This document shows, in pieces, positions 55,019 to 63,582 of a stretch of DNA of 64,000 nt. A program made the translations under genes and the position numbers. The DNA lies in assembly GCA_036768475.1 (NCBI GenBank), contig DAIPMW010000001.1, forward strand, positions 372,001 to 436,000, read 5' to 3'. Positions within the stretch are counted from its first letter, which is position 1, and every line of letters begins with the position of its first letter. The notes beneath the pieces were generated by a model. That model saw nothing but the letters and a program-made list of their open reading frames with translations. It made no database searches and was not told the origin of the DNA. Origin of the DNA: JAEUMD01 sp036768475. GTDB lineage: Bacteria; Pseudomonadota; Alphaproteobacteria; Rhizobiales; Hyphomicrobiaceae.

Positions 55019-55327
55019 GTTGCGATGTGGCCGCTGCCGCCAGGTCTTCTTGCGGGTGTGACCGTGCGACAATTTGGAACTCGCTTCCCTCCTGCGGAAG
55101 TGACTTTCGTGGACCCGATGCGTCTGCTATAAGGACCGTCATCCCAATCGACTCGAGGCCTTTCTGGCCGATGAGTTCCGCCCCCGGCTCAAAGAGGTAG
55201 CCCGGCGGAATGGCTGGCGCGGGTTCAACCGCTCGGTCAGCCGATGATAATCCCATCCCATCACCTGGCACGGCTGCAAACCTCTCCCCGCCTTTGGCAA
55301 GTCGTGGCCCGCTCTGGAGTTTCCTCC
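55019..55327 (+). promoter_or_regulatory. rho upstream leader region
   Basis: About 309 bp between hemJ and rho with no separate gene. It probably holds the rho promoter and 5' leader. A long leader would be compatible with Rho autoregulation, but no specific element was recognised. A TTTCTGGCCGATGAG stretch near 55160 was not interpreted. Confidence 0.35.
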
Positions 55328-56593
55328 ATGAAGGAAGTCAAGCTCGAGGACATCAAGATCAAGTCCCCGACCGAACTGCTCGAATTCGCCGAGCAGGTCG
55401 GCGTCGAGAATGCCTCCACCATGCGCAAGCAGGAATTGATGTTCGCGACGCTGAAGCAGCTCGCGACGCAGGAGGTGGAGATCGTTGGAACCGGCGTGAT
55501 CGAAGTGCTGCAGGACGGTTTCGGTTTCCTGCGCTCGCCGGATGCCAACTACCTTGCAGGCCCGGACGACATTTACGTTTCTCCATCGCAGATCCGCCGC
55601 TTCGCATTGCGTACCGGAGATACGGTGGAGGGGCACATTCGTTCGCCCAAGGATGGCGAGCGCTATTTTGCGCTGCTCAAGGTCTCCAAGATCAATTTCG
55701 AAGATCCTGAAGCGACGAAGCACAAGGTGCACTTCGATAACCTGACGCCGCTCTACCCGACGGCATGGCTGAAAATGGAAATCGAGGATCCGACCATCAA
55801 GGATTTCTCGGCGCGGGTGATCGACATCGTTGCACCGCTCGGTAAAGGGCAACGCGGCTTGATTGTGGCCCCACCGCGCACCGGCAAGACCGTATTGCTG
55901 CAGAACATCGCGCACGCCATCTCCACCAATCACCCGGAATGCTTCCTGATCGTCCTTCTGATTGACGAGCGTCCGGAAGAAGTGACGGACATGCAGCGCT
56001 CCGTCAAAGGCGAAGTGATCTCCTCGACGTTCGACGAGCCGCCGTCGCGGCACGTCCAGGTCTCCGAGATGGTGATCGAGAAGGCCAAACGCCTCGTCGA
56101 GCACAAGCGCGATGTCGTGATCCTGCTCGACTCGATCACACGCCTCGGCCGAGCCTATAACACCGTCGTGCCTTCCTCCGGCAAGGTGCTCACCGGCGGT
56201 GTGGACAGCAACGCGCTGCAGCGGCCGAAGCGGTTCTTCGGCGCGGCACGCAACATCGAGGAGGGCGGCTCGCTGACAATCATTGCGACCGCGCTGATTG
56301 ATACCGGCAGCCGCATGGACGAAGTCATCTTCGAAGAGTTCAAGGGTACGGGTAACTCGGAAATCATCCTCGACCGCAAGGTTTCCGACAAGCGCGTCTT
56401 CCCGGCCATCGATGTAGCCCGCTCGGGCACCCGCAAGGAGGACCTGCTGGTGCCGAGGGATCAGCTCAAGAAGGTCTATGTGCTTCGCCGTATCCTCAAC
56501 CCGATGGGGACGATGGACGCGATCGAATTCCTCATCGATAAGTTGAAGTCGACGAAGACGAACTCGGATTTCTTCTCGCAGATGAATACGTGA
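55328..56593 (+). CDS. rho: Transcription termination factor Rho
   Basis: A 421-aa RNA-dependent hexameric ATPase. N-terminal MKEVKLEDIKIKSPTELLEFAEQ, the RNA-binding cold-shock-like domain (GFGFLRSPDANYLAGPDDIYVSPSQIRRF), Walker A GLIVAPPRTGKTVLLQNIA, Walker B VVILLDSITRLGRAYN, and Q/R-loop KRFFGAARNIEEGGSLTIIATALIDTGSRMDEVIFEEFKGTGN are all intact. The P-loop reads PPRTGKT where E. coli has PPKAGKT. Ends NSDFFSQMNT. A strong terminator follows. ATG at 55328 is canonical. Confidence 0.97.
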   Translation: MKEVKLEDIKIKSPTELLEFAEQVGVENASTMRKQELMFATLKQLATQEVEIVGTGVIEVLQDGFGFLRSPDANYLAGPDDIYVSPSQIRRFALRTGDTVEGHIRSPKDGERYFALLKVSKINFEDPEATKHKVHFDNLTPLYPTAWLKMEIEDPTIKDFSARVIDIVAPLGKGQRGLIVAPPRTGKTVLLQNIAHAISTNHPECFLIVLLIDERPEEVTDMQRSVKGEVISSTFDEPPSRHVQVSEMVIEKAKRLVEHKRDVVILLDSITRLGRAYNTVVPSSGKVLTGGVDSNALQRPKRFFGAARNIEEGGSLTIIATALIDTGSRMDEVIFEEFKGTGNSEIILDRKVSDKRVFPAIDVARSGTRKEDLLVPRDQLKKVYVLRRILNPMGTMDAIEFLIDKLKSTKTNSDFFSQMNT

Positions 56594-56630
56594 GCCGGAT
56601 GCCAATCAGCCGGTTCGAGGCTACAGTCAC

Positions 56631-56664
56631 AACCCCGCGGGACGATGTGTCCGCGGGGTTTCTT
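56631..56664 (+). terminator. Intrinsic terminator of rho
   Basis: Perfect 10-bp stem AACCCCGCGG (56631-56640) with CCGCGGGGTT (56651-56660), a 10-nt loop, then TCTTATT. It starts 38 nt after the rho stop and separates rho from mnmE. Confidence 0.88.
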
Positions 56665-56714
56665 ATTGGGACAAGCGGCGCTCTACCGTTTTTGAGGGCA
56701 GGACACCTGATGCG

Positions 56715-58055
56715 ATGACCTCCAGGACGACCATCTTCGCACTGTCCTCCGCTGCCGGCAGGGCTGGCGTCGCCGTCATTCGCGTTTCGGGCCCCAATGC
56801 CGGCATGGTGCTCGAGGTGATGGCTGGCAAGCGGCCGAAACCGCGCGTGGCAGCTGGCCGCAGAATCATACATCCGACAACAGGCGAGCTTCTCGACCGC
56901 GGTGTTGTCATCTGGTTTCCGGCGCCCAAGAGCTTTACCGGCGAGGACGTCGCAGAGCTTCACCTGCATGGCAGCGTTGCGGTGGTGCGCGCGGTTCTGG
57001 CTGCGCTGGCTCGGTTGCCAGACTGCCGGATGGCCGAGCCTGGCGAGTTCGCACGCCGCGCCTTTGACAATGGCAAGATCGATTTGACCCAGGCTGAAGG
57101 ATTGGCCGATCTGATCGATGCTGAGACCGAGGGACAGCGGCGGCAGGCGCTGCGGCAGGCGCAAGGCGCATTGTCATCGCTCTACGAGAGCTGGCGGCAA
57201 TCGCTGATCGAGGCTGCCGGACTCGTCGAGGCCTCCATCGATTTCACTGACGAAGCCGACGTTGCTAGCGATGCATTTGCCCAGGGGCGGGCAATCGTAG
57301 AGGATCTCGAAAGGGGAATCCGGCGTCATCTGGAGGATCATCATCGCGGGGAGATCCTGCGTTCGGGTTTCCAGGTGGTGCTTGCGGGGCCGCCGAACGT
57401 TGGCAAGTCGAGCCTGCTCAATGCGCTGGCTCGGCGCGACGCGGCGATCGTTTCGGAAGAGGCCGGGACGACGCGTGACGTGATCGAGGTGCGCCTCGAT
57501 CTCGCCGGGCTTCCCGTCATGGTTTCCGATACGGCCGGCATCCGTAAAACGGAGGTCGCCGTGGAGAGGGAGGGTATCCGCCGCTCGGTGGCGCGGGCGA
57601 GCGATGCGGATCTGGTCATATGGCTCACCGACATCGATGCGCCGGAGCCGTCGCTTCCCGAGGAACTACGCGCCATGGCGGACCGGACCCTACTGGTTGT
57701 CAACAAGACCGACCTCATGGCGGATGGATCGCAGCCCGTATTGCCGGACGATATGATCGCCATCTCCGTGAAAACCGGTGCCGGTCTCGACGTGCTGACA
57801 CAGCGGCTGACGGCGATTGCCGAGGAGCGTATTTCGCCAGGAGATGCGCCGGTGCTTACCCAGGACCGCCACAGGAGGCTCCTGGAGCAGGCCATGGAGG
57901 ACCTTCAGGCATTTGTCTCCAGTGATCCGAACCAGACTGAGCTGCGTGCGGAAGAGCTACGGAGGGCGGCCGTCGCCATTGGGCGAATTACCGGGAGGAT
58001 TGACGTGGAGGATGTCCTCGACCAGGTGTTCAGCCGCTTTTGCATCGGCAAGTGA
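56715..58055 (+). CDS. mnmE: tRNA uridine-5-carboxymethylaminomethyl(34) GTPase MnmE
   Basis: A 446-aa tRNA-modifying GTPase that acts with MnmG on wobble uridine 34. N-terminal TIFALSSAAGRAGVAVIRVSGPNAG, a folate-binding helical domain, the inserted G domain (GPPNVGKSSLLNALARRDAAIVSEEAGTTRDV, DTAGIRKT, NKTDLM) and the invariant C-terminal FCIGK motif are present. mnmG lies downstream after 514 bp of repeats and parS-like sites. Confidence 0.96.
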   Translation: MTSRTTIFALSSAAGRAGVAVIRVSGPNAGMVLEVMAGKRPKPRVAAGRRIIHPTTGELLDRGVVIWFPAPKSFTGEDVAELHLHGSVAVVRAVLAALARLPDCRMAEPGEFARRAFDNGKIDLTQAEGLADLIDAETEGQRRQALRQAQGALSSLYESWRQSLIEAAGLVEASIDFTDEADVASDAFAQGRAIVEDLERGIRRHLEDHHRGEILRSGFQVVLAGPPNVGKSSLLNALARRDAAIVSEEAGTTRDVIEVRLDLAGLPVMVSDTAGIRKTEVAVEREGIRRSVARASDADLVIWLTDIDAPEPSLPEELRAMADRTLLVVNKTDLMADGSQPVLPDDMIAISVKTGAGLDVLTQRLTAIAEERISPGDAPVLTQDRHRRLLEQAMEDLQAFVSSDPNQTELRAEELRRAAVAIGRITGRIDVEDVLDQVFSRFCIGK

Positions 58056-58111
58056 CGTGGAAGCGTCGCCATCCTTGTGAAAACGCGACTCATGTGTTCC
58101 ACGCAGCTTCA

Positions 58112-58127
58112 TGTTTCACGTGAATCA
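58112..58127. promoter_or_regulatory. parS: parS-like site 1
   Basis: TGTTTCACGTGAATCA differs from the consensus TGTTTCACGTGAAACA at one position. It is a ParB-binding centromere-like site. Confidence 0.75.
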
Positions 58128-58177
58128 TTCCGTCAGAGTTGCACACAAAAGTTGCTAAAGTTGTTGAGCCAACTCAA

Positions 58178-58193
58178 TGATTCACGTGAAACA
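58178..58193. promoter_or_regulatory. parS: parS-like site 2
   Basis: TGATTCACGTGAAACA differs at one position from the consensus. Confidence 0.78.
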
Positions 58194-58235
58194 CCCGACA
58201 GGGCGCAGACGAAGGGCCGGGCAATTCAGTCGACA

Positions 58236-58251
58236 CGTTTCACGTGAAACA
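58236..58251. promoter_or_regulatory. parS: parS site 3, perfect 14-bp core
   Basis: CGTTTCACGTGAAACA contains the complete GTTTCACGTGAAAC palindrome. Confidence 0.88.
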
Positions 58252-58357
58252 ACTTTGACCAACGGTGGGCGGGTCATTATGGTTGCGGCGCCTGGTCGTT
58301 GGCTAGGTTTGGTGGTGGGCTCACATTCGTGATCGTGTCCCGACCCATGCTTTTTTG

Positions 58358-58423
58358 TGTGAGAGACTGATCCACGCCTTCGCTGGAGCCATGGACGGCT
58401 CATCTCACGCGTTCAGGCTCTAG
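58358..58423 (+). repeat. Family A repeat, diverged second hairpin
   Basis: TGTGAGAGACTGATCCACGCCTTCG is followed by GGAGCC...GGCTC and ends TTCAGGCTCTA, matching family A hairpin 2 in order and length with decay. It is followed 50 bp later by a family B copy, as at 60612-60807. Confidence 0.65.
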
Positions 58424-58473
58424 ATCGCGTTTATGTTTGACGGAAACACAAGCGTGATCCCGTACCTTGTTTC

Positions 58474-58522
58474 GAGCATGTTTTTCACGCTGAACCGCTG
58501 CACACTTCGGCTAAACATGCTT
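58474..58522 (+). repeat. Family B hairpin repeat, mnmG upstream copy
   Basis: GAGCATGTTTTTCACGCTGA begins the copy and CTAAACATGCTT ends it. Arms GCATGTTT and AAACATGC pair. It matches the copy at 60757 closely. It lies about 50 bp before mnmG. Confidence 0.85.
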
Positions 58523-58569
58523 TAAAACCTGCCGCGTTATGCGCGGCGCGATAAATCCGGTTTCAGCAG

Positions 58570-60468
58570 ATGTCATCAGCGACATACGACGTCATTGTTG
58601 TCGGCGGCGGCCATGCGGGTTGCGAAGCGGCGGCAGCCGCGGCGCGGATGGGCGCGCGCACGGCCCTCGTTACACATGATCGCAATACGATCGGTGAAAT
58701 GTCATGCAATCCTGCCATCGGTGGGTTGGGCAAGGGGCATCTGGTACGCGAGATTGACGCTCTCGACGGGCTCATGGGGCGCGTTGCGGATGCTGCGGGT
58801 ATTCAGTTCCGGCTGTTGAACCGGTCCAAGGGTCCGGCAGTGCAGGGGCCGCGCGCACAATCCGATCGTATGCTTTATCGGCTGGCCATGCAGGCGGCCC
58901 TGGTCGAGCAGTCCGATTTGGAGATCCTGGAAGGCGGGGTCGAGGATCTTGTGACCAATAATGGCCGAATAGCAGGCGTCGTATTATCAGACGGTCGTGA
59001 ACTGAGGGCGCCGTCCGTGGTTCTGACGACGGGCACATTCCTCAACGGATTAATCCATCTGGGCAAGGACAGGATCCCGGCAGGCCGCATGGGTGCGGCT
59101 CCAGCCATCAAACTGGCGGAGCGCCTTTACGGTCTCGGTTTGCCGATGGGGCGGCTGAAGACAGGTACGCCGGCCCGGCTTGTGTCGGGCTCCATCGACT
59201 GGGCCAGTCTGGAGATGCAGCCTGCGGATGAAGAGCCCGTGCCGTTCTCGTTTCTTACCGGGCGGATCACCAATCCTCAGGTTGCCTGCGGGATCACGAC
59301 GACGACACCTGCGACCCACGACATCATCCGCGCCAATCTGAGCCGGTCACCGATGTACTCCGGTCAGATCACGAGCGTGGGGCCACGCTATTGTCCTTCG
59401 ATCGAGGACAAAGTGGTGCGCTTTGCAGACCGTTCCGGCCACCAGGTCTTTCTGGAGCCGGAAGGTCTGCATGATGACACGGTTTACCCCAATGGCGTCT
59501 CGACATCTCTTCCAGCGGATGTACAGGAATCGTTTTTGAAGACCCTCCCGGGTTTGGAGAAAGTCGTCATCAAGCGACCCGGCTACGCAATCGAATATGA
59601 TTATGTCGATCCACGCGCATTGACGCCCGCCCTTGAGGTCAAGATCCTGCCTGGGCTGTTTCTGGCAGGTCAGATCAATGGGACGACCGGTTATGAAGAA
59701 GCCGGGGCCCAGGGCCTCGCGGCCGGGATCAATGCTGCGTTGAAGGCAGGTTCAGCCGGTGCTGGCGACGGTAGCGATGACGAACGCCCGTTCATTCTGT
59801 CGCGCGCGGACGGATATCTCGGCGTAATGATCGATGATCTTGTTACGCGAGGCGTCAGCGAGCCCTATCGCATGTTTACGTCGCGCGCCGAGTTCCGCTT
59901 GAAGCTGCGCGCGGATAATGCGGATCAGCGGCTGACTCCCATAGGGCTGAGGCTCGGCTGCATAGGTTTCGAGCGCTCGCGTGCTTACGCCTCAAAGGCG
60001 CAGGCACTTGCAGAGGCCGCCGAAGCGCTCGAGCGGTTGTCGTTATCGCCTACAGAGGCGTCAAAGTATGGTCTCGAGATCAATCGTGACGGGCGTCGGC
60101 GTATGGCGTTCGAGTTGCTGTCCTATCCCGGGGTCGATCTGGCCCGATTGGTTGCAATCTGGCCGGATCTGGGGGAGATGCCGCGAGCAATTGCTTCACA
60201 GATCGAAATCGACGCTCGATACGCGGCCTACGTGCGACGTCAGGAAGAGGATGTCGCGCTTCTTCGCCGGGACGAGGCTGAGGCTATTCCGGAAGACTTC
60301 GATTATTCCGCTTTGCCTGGTCTGTCGAACGAGATGCGTCAGAAGCTGAAGCGACACCGGCCCTCGACGTTAGCGCAGGCCAGCCGCATCGATGGCGTGA
60401 CACCGGCGGCGCTGATGTTGGTGCTCGCACATCTCAGAGCAAAGAGGCGCGACAAACGACGTGCCTGA
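58570..60468 (+). CDS. mnmG: tRNA uridine-5-carboxymethylaminomethyl(34) synthesis enzyme MnmG
   Basis: A 632-aa FAD/NADH enzyme, partner of MnmE. YDVIVVGGGHAGCEAAAAAARMG (FAD), SCNPAIGGLGKGHLVREIDALDG, PRYCPSIEDKVVRFADRSGHQVFLEPEG, INGTTGYEEAGAQGLAAGINA and the C-terminal DYSALPGLSNEMRQKLKRHRPSTLAQASRIDGVTPAALMLV are hallmark segments. Length is standard. It is flanked on both sides by A-B repeats and parS-like sites. Confidence 0.97.
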   Translation: MSSATYDVIVVGGGHAGCEAAAAAARMGARTALVTHDRNTIGEMSCNPAIGGLGKGHLVREIDALDGLMGRVADAAGIQFRLLNRSKGPAVQGPRAQSDRMLYRLAMQAALVEQSDLEILEGGVEDLVTNNGRIAGVVLSDGRELRAPSVVLTTGTFLNGLIHLGKDRIPAGRMGAAPAIKLAERLYGLGLPMGRLKTGTPARLVSGSIDWASLEMQPADEEPVPFSFLTGRITNPQVACGITTTTPATHDIIRANLSRSPMYSGQITSVGPRYCPSIEDKVVRFADRSGHQVFLEPEGLHDDTVYPNGVSTSLPADVQESFLKTLPGLEKVVIKRPGYAIEYDYVDPRALTPALEVKILPGLFLAGQINGTTGYEEAGAQGLAAGINAALKAGSAGAGDGSDDERPFILSRADGYLGVMIDDLVTRGVSEPYRMFTSRAEFRLKLRADNADQRLTPIGLRLGCIGFERSRAYASKAQALAEAAEALERLSLSPTEASKYGLEINRDGRRRMAFELLSYPGVDLARLVAIWPDLGEMPRAIASQIEIDARYAAYVRRQEEDVALLRRDEAEAIPEDFDYSALPGLSNEMRQKLKRHRPSTLAQASRIDGVTPAALMLVLAHLRAKRRDKRRA

Positions 60469-60494
60469 ATTGGCGATTGGCAGGTCCGGCTCCG

Positions 60495-60510
60495 CGTTTC
60501 ACGTGAAACA
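60495..60510. promoter_or_regulatory. parS: parS site 4, perfect core
   Basis: CGTTTCACGTGAAACA carries the complete GTTTCACGTGAAAC palindrome 26 nt after the mnmG stop. Confidence 0.88.
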
Positions 60511-60554
60511 TCTGGATGGCGTCTATCGATTACTGGACGCGGCATCCTGATCTG

Positions 60555-60570
60555 CGATTCACGTGAAACG
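60555..60570. promoter_or_regulatory. parS: parS-like site 5
   Basis: CGATTCACGTGAAACG has one mismatch in the 14-bp core. Confidence 0.72.
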
Positions 60571-60611
60571 GCCTCGCTCGATCTTCAATGAGCGTCATTG
60601 CTGGCGATGTC

Positions 60612-60738
60612 TAGAGCAGGTCAGGTTTTGATTGAATCACGTCTAGCCGTTTCGGCTTGCTCTATCTCTTTGTTTGAGAGCCTCAATCACGGCTTCGACG
60701 GAAGCAGTCGCATTTCCATCTCAGCCGATCAGGCTCTA
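60612..60738 (+). repeat. Family A two-hairpin repeat, full copy
   Basis: TAGAGCAGGTCAGG starts at 60612 and AGGCTCTA ends at 60738. Both hairpins are present; hairpin 1 has one changed closing base (CTTGCTC for CCTGCTC). It is followed 18 bp later by a family B copy, forming an A-B composite between mnmG and rsmG. Confidence 0.88.
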
Positions 60739-60756
60739 GATCCAGCACTTTGTTTT

Positions 60757-60807
60757 GAGCATGTTTTTCACGCTGAAGTGCTGCACACGTCAGCTAAACA
60801 TGCTCTA
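60757..60807 (+). repeat. Family B hairpin repeat, mnmG downstream copy
   Basis: GAGCATGTTTTTCACGCTGA to CAGCTAAACATGCTCTA. Perfect outer arms GAGCATGTTT and AAACATGCTC. Same orientation as the copy at 58474. Confidence 0.88.
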
Positions 60808-60852
60808 GCCACCCCAAACCTATGCCGCTAATTGACAGGAATCGGCTCCACA

Positions 60853-60868
60853 TGATTCACGTGAAACA
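60853..60868. promoter_or_regulatory. parS: parS-like site 6
   Basis: TGATTCACGTGAAACA, one mismatch to the consensus, identical to site 2. It lies 22 nt before the rsmG start. Confidence 0.78.
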
Positions 60869-60889
60869 TCTCTTTGGCACGACCACGGT

Positions 60890-61558
60890 ATGAAACCCTC
60901 CGAATTTGCCCGTACGTTCGATGTTTCACGTGAAACGGTCGATCGCTTGGAAACCTATGCCAGTCTGCTGAAACGATGGCAGAAGACGATCAATCTCGTC
61001 GCGCCCAATACGTTGGACGACGTATGGCACCGACATTTTGCCGATAGCGCCCAACTTTTCGCGCGGATTCCAGAAAAGGCTCGGCATCTCATGGACCTGG
61101 GCTCGGGCGGCGGGTTCCCTGGGTTGGTCCTGGCGATCCTGGCCGCGGAGAAGCGATCATCCAATGCCGGATCGGGCGGACTGCATGTAACTCTGGTTGA
61201 GAGTGATTCTCGCAAAGCGGCGTTTCTCCGCGAAGTGGCCCGGCAGACGGGTATCGCTGTGGACATCATGTCGACGCGAATCGAAAGCATCACGAATTCG
61301 GCTAATGTCGCATCAGTCGATGTCATAACGGCGCGCGCACTGGCTCCTCTTGCGCGGCTGTTCGAACTGGTCGAGCCATTGTTCGAGCCTCGTACGGTTG
61401 CCTTGTTTCTTAAGGGCAAGACCGTGAATGAAGAGGTCGAGGGCGCTCGCCAGGACTGGGAGTTCGGTTTGGTTTTGCAGGAAAGCCTCACGGATGCGGA
61501 TGCGCGCATCGCCGTAATTCGTCAATTGAAGCGCAAGAAGGGAGGGCTGATCCCGTGA
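60890..61558 (+). CDS. rsmG: 16S rRNA (guanine(527)-N7)-methyltransferase RsmG
   Basis: A 222-aa SAM-dependent methyltransferase. The SAM motif LMDLGSGGGFPGLVLAILAAEK and the following HVTLVESDSRKAAFLREVARQTG are typical of RsmG (GidB). The N-terminal FDVSRETVDRLETYASLLKRWQKTINLVAPNT is canonical; its VSRET codons coincide with a parS site. The stop overlaps the parA GTG start by 4 nt. Confidence 0.95.
   Translation: MKPSEFARTFDVSRETVDRLETYASLLKRWQKTINLVAPNTLDDVWHRHFADSAQLFARIPEKARHLMDLGSGGGFPGLVLAILAAEKRSSNAGSGGLHVTLVESDSRKAAFLREVARQTGIAVDIMSTRIESITNSANVASVDVITARALAPLARLFELVEPLFEPRTVALFLKGKTVNEEVEGARQDWEFGLVLQESLTDADARIAVIRQLKRKKGGLIP
60922..60937. promoter_or_regulatory. parS: parS site 7, inside rsmG coding sequence
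   Basis: TGTTTCACGTGAAACG carries the complete GTTTCACGTGAAAC core and is read in frame as DVSRET. parS sites within rsmG (gidB) are known in many bacteria. Confidence 0.88.
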
Positions 61559-62388
61559 TTTCAGACAGTGGGAGAAGCCAGGGCTTGAGAGTTCTCGCGG
61601 TCGCCAACCAAAAGGGCGGAGTCGGCAAGACGACAACGACCATCAACCTCGGGACGGCGTTGGCGGCGATCGGTGAGCGTGTGCTCGTGATGGATCTCGA
61701 TCCGCAGGGAAACGCTTCAACGGGTCTCGGCATCGGGCCAGAGGAGCGGAGGCGGACGTCTTACGATGTTCTTGCCGGAGAGGCCACGCTGGCGGAATCA
61801 GTGCTGCCAACCGCGGTACCCGGCCTGTTTGTGCTGCCGGCGAATTCCGATCTCGTCGGGCTGGAAAGCGATCTGATGGACGATCAGAACCGGGCGTTCC
61901 GGCTACGCGACGCGCTCGCCCATCTGGAAGCAGCTGCCCGCACCTGGCCTGAGGATCAGCGCTTTAGCTACATGCTGATCGATTGCCCGCCCTCGCTCAA
62001 TCTGTTGACGCTCAATGCGATGACTTCCGCGCATGCTGTGCTGGTGCCAGTGCAGTGCGAGTTCTTCGCGCTGGAAGGAATTTCGCAACTCAAGGAGACG
62101 ATCGATCAGATCCGGGGATCGCTCAATCCACGGCTGGAGATCCAGGGTGTCGTGCTGACGATGCACGATGCGCGCACGCATCTGTCGCGAGAAGTTGCAG
62201 ACAACGTGCGCGCCTTCTTCGGTCCTAAGGTGTACGAGACCGTCATTCCGCGGAACACGCGCGTTGCTGAGGCGCCATCGCACGGAAAGCCCATCCTGCT
62301 CTACGACTACGATTGCGCCGGCAGCCAAGCGTATATCCGGCTGGCAACTGAGATCATCGAGCGGGAACGGCGATACAAGGCTGCGTAA
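61555..62388 (+). CDS. parA: Chromosome partitioning protein ParA (Soj)
   Basis: A 277-aa deviant-Walker ATPase. The P-loop VANQKGGVGKTTTTINLG (Lys20 and Lys25 of KGGVGKTT) is followed by VMDLDPQGNASTGLGI and LIDCPPSLNLLTLNAM (Walker B region). ParA forms a nucleoid-bound gradient that pulls ParB-parS complexes. The GTG start overlaps rsmG as GTGA, so it is likely coupled; parB follows after 80 nt. Confidence 0.97.
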   Translation: MISDSGRSQGLRVLAVANQKGGVGKTTTTINLGTALAAIGERVLVMDLDPQGNASTGLGIGPEERRRTSYDVLAGEATLAESVLPTAVPGLFVLPANSDLVGLESDLMDDQNRAFRLRDALAHLEAAARTWPEDQRFSYMLIDCPPSLNLLTLNAMTSAHAVLVPVQCEFFALEGISQLKETIDQIRGSLNPRLEIQGVVLTMHDARTHLSREVADNVRAFFGPKVYETVIPRNTRVAEAPSHGKPILLYDYDCAGSQAYIRLATEIIERERRYKAA

Positions 62389-62468
62389 TCGTTCGTGTGA
62401 TTTGTATATGATATCAATAAGTTGCCTGTTCAACACGATAAGTGAGCAAGAGGGAGCTCGGGATTGAA

Positions 62469-63356
62469 ATGACAGCACCATTGCCGAAGAGCCGTTTGGG
62501 GCGCGGATTGGCATCACTGATCGGCGAGCCGACGGAAGTTCCGTCGCGACTGCCGCCGGAAGGTGAGCAGCGCATGCTTGGGATCGAGCAGCTGCGGGCT
62601 GGCCGTTTCAATCCGCGAAAGGATTTCCGCGAGGAGGAGTTGGCGGAACTGGCGGAGTCGATCCGCCAGAAGGGTCTTGTCCAGCCGATCGTCGCGCGTG
62701 CCGATCCTGACGCGCCGAATGCGTATGAAATCGTTGCGGGTGAGCGGCGGTGGCGGGCGGCGCAGAAAGCGGGACTGCACCAGGTGCCGGTCATCATTCG
62801 CGATCTCGACGATCGCGAGGTGCTGGAACTGGCGATCATCGAGAACGTGCAGCGCGCCGACCTCAACGCCATCGAGGAAGCTGGCGGATACCGCGACCTG
62901 ATCGATCGGTTCCAGTACACGCAGGAGCAGCTTGCGGAGATCATTGGCAAGAGCCGCAGCCATGTGGCCAACACATTGCGGCTGCTGCGATTGCCCGACG
63001 GCGTTCAAAAGATGGTCCAGTCGGGGCAACTCGACCCGGGCCATGCGCGCGCACTCATCGGGCGCGAAGATGCGGAGGCTTTCGCGCTCCGGATCGTTGC
63101 GGAGGATCTCACGGTGCGTGAGGTCGAGGCGCTGGTGCAGGAGAATATCGGACCGGTCGGTGCGCCCGACTCAGGCCGCAAGGCGCGCGAGAAAGACGCC
63201 GACACGCGGGCCTTCGAGAAGGACCTGTCGGACGCCCTCGGTCTCAAGGTCGAAATCAAGCGAGGCTCGGGAGAGAGCGGCAACCTGGTCATCAAATACG
63301 GCAATTATGATCAGCTCGATTATATCCGTATGCGGCTGACCGGCATGGATTCGTAA
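62469..63356 (+). CDS. parB: Chromosome partitioning protein ParB (Spo0J)
   Basis: A 295-aa CTPase and DNA-binding protein. SRLGRGLASLIGE at the N-terminus, IEQLRAGRFNPRKDF, the CTP-binding AGERRWRAAQKAGL, and the HTH TQEQLAEIIGKSRSHVANTLRLLRLP are intact; the C-terminal dimerisation segment ends YGNYDQLDYIRMRLTGMDS. It should bind the seven parS-like sites nearby. ATG at 62469 gives the usual start; a GTG 9 codons upstream is possible. Confidence 0.96.
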   Translation: MTAPLPKSRLGRGLASLIGEPTEVPSRLPPEGEQRMLGIEQLRAGRFNPRKDFREEELAELAESIRQKGLVQPIVARADPDAPNAYEIVAGERRWRAAQKAGLHQVPVIIRDLDDREVLELAIIENVQRADLNAIEEAGGYRDLIDRFQYTQEQLAEIIGKSRSHVANTLRLLRLPDGVQKMVQSGQLDPGHARALIGREDAEAFALRIVAEDLTVREVEALVQENIGPVGAPDSGRKAREKDADTRAFEKDLSDALGLKVEIKRGSGESGNLVIKYGNYDQLDYIRMRLTGMDS

Positions 63357-63439
63357 CGCTGCACTGCCGGTCCAACCTTAACCGATTGGTTCGGTTGGCC
63401 GATAATGTGGCCGGTTGCGGTCAGTCGGAATGTCGGTGA

Positions 63440-63476
63440 TGGCCCGGGCGATGTCCGGGCCATATCTGTTTTTGTT
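63440..63476 (+). terminator. Intrinsic terminator after parB
   Basis: Stem TGGCCCGG (63440-63447) with CCGGGCCA (63455-63462), 7-nt loop, then TATCTGTTTTTGTTT. It lies about 85 nt after the parB stop and separates parAB from hisE. Confidence 0.88.
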
Positions 63477-63582
63477 TGCCGGAAGATCATGGAAAGCTTG
63501 ACGGCGGAACAGTCAGTTGCTGCATTCGCCTGAAAAAAGGTCCCGTATTGCGGACCGGCAGAAAAATGTGGAGTGAACTTGA

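Noticed and set aside
55210..55240. tRNA-like GGGTTCAACCGC loop
   Set aside because: No acceptor stem, anticodon arm or CCA-adjacent pairing could be built around it.
55139..56605. Long open frame (488 codons) antisense to rho
   Set aside because: It mirrors rho codons in a high-GC gene, has no recognisable domain, and rho is unambiguous.
58112..60937. CRISPR-like array from repeated short palindromes
   Set aside because: The repeated units are 16-bp parS sites with irregular spacing and genes between them, not a direct-repeat/spacer array; no cas genes.
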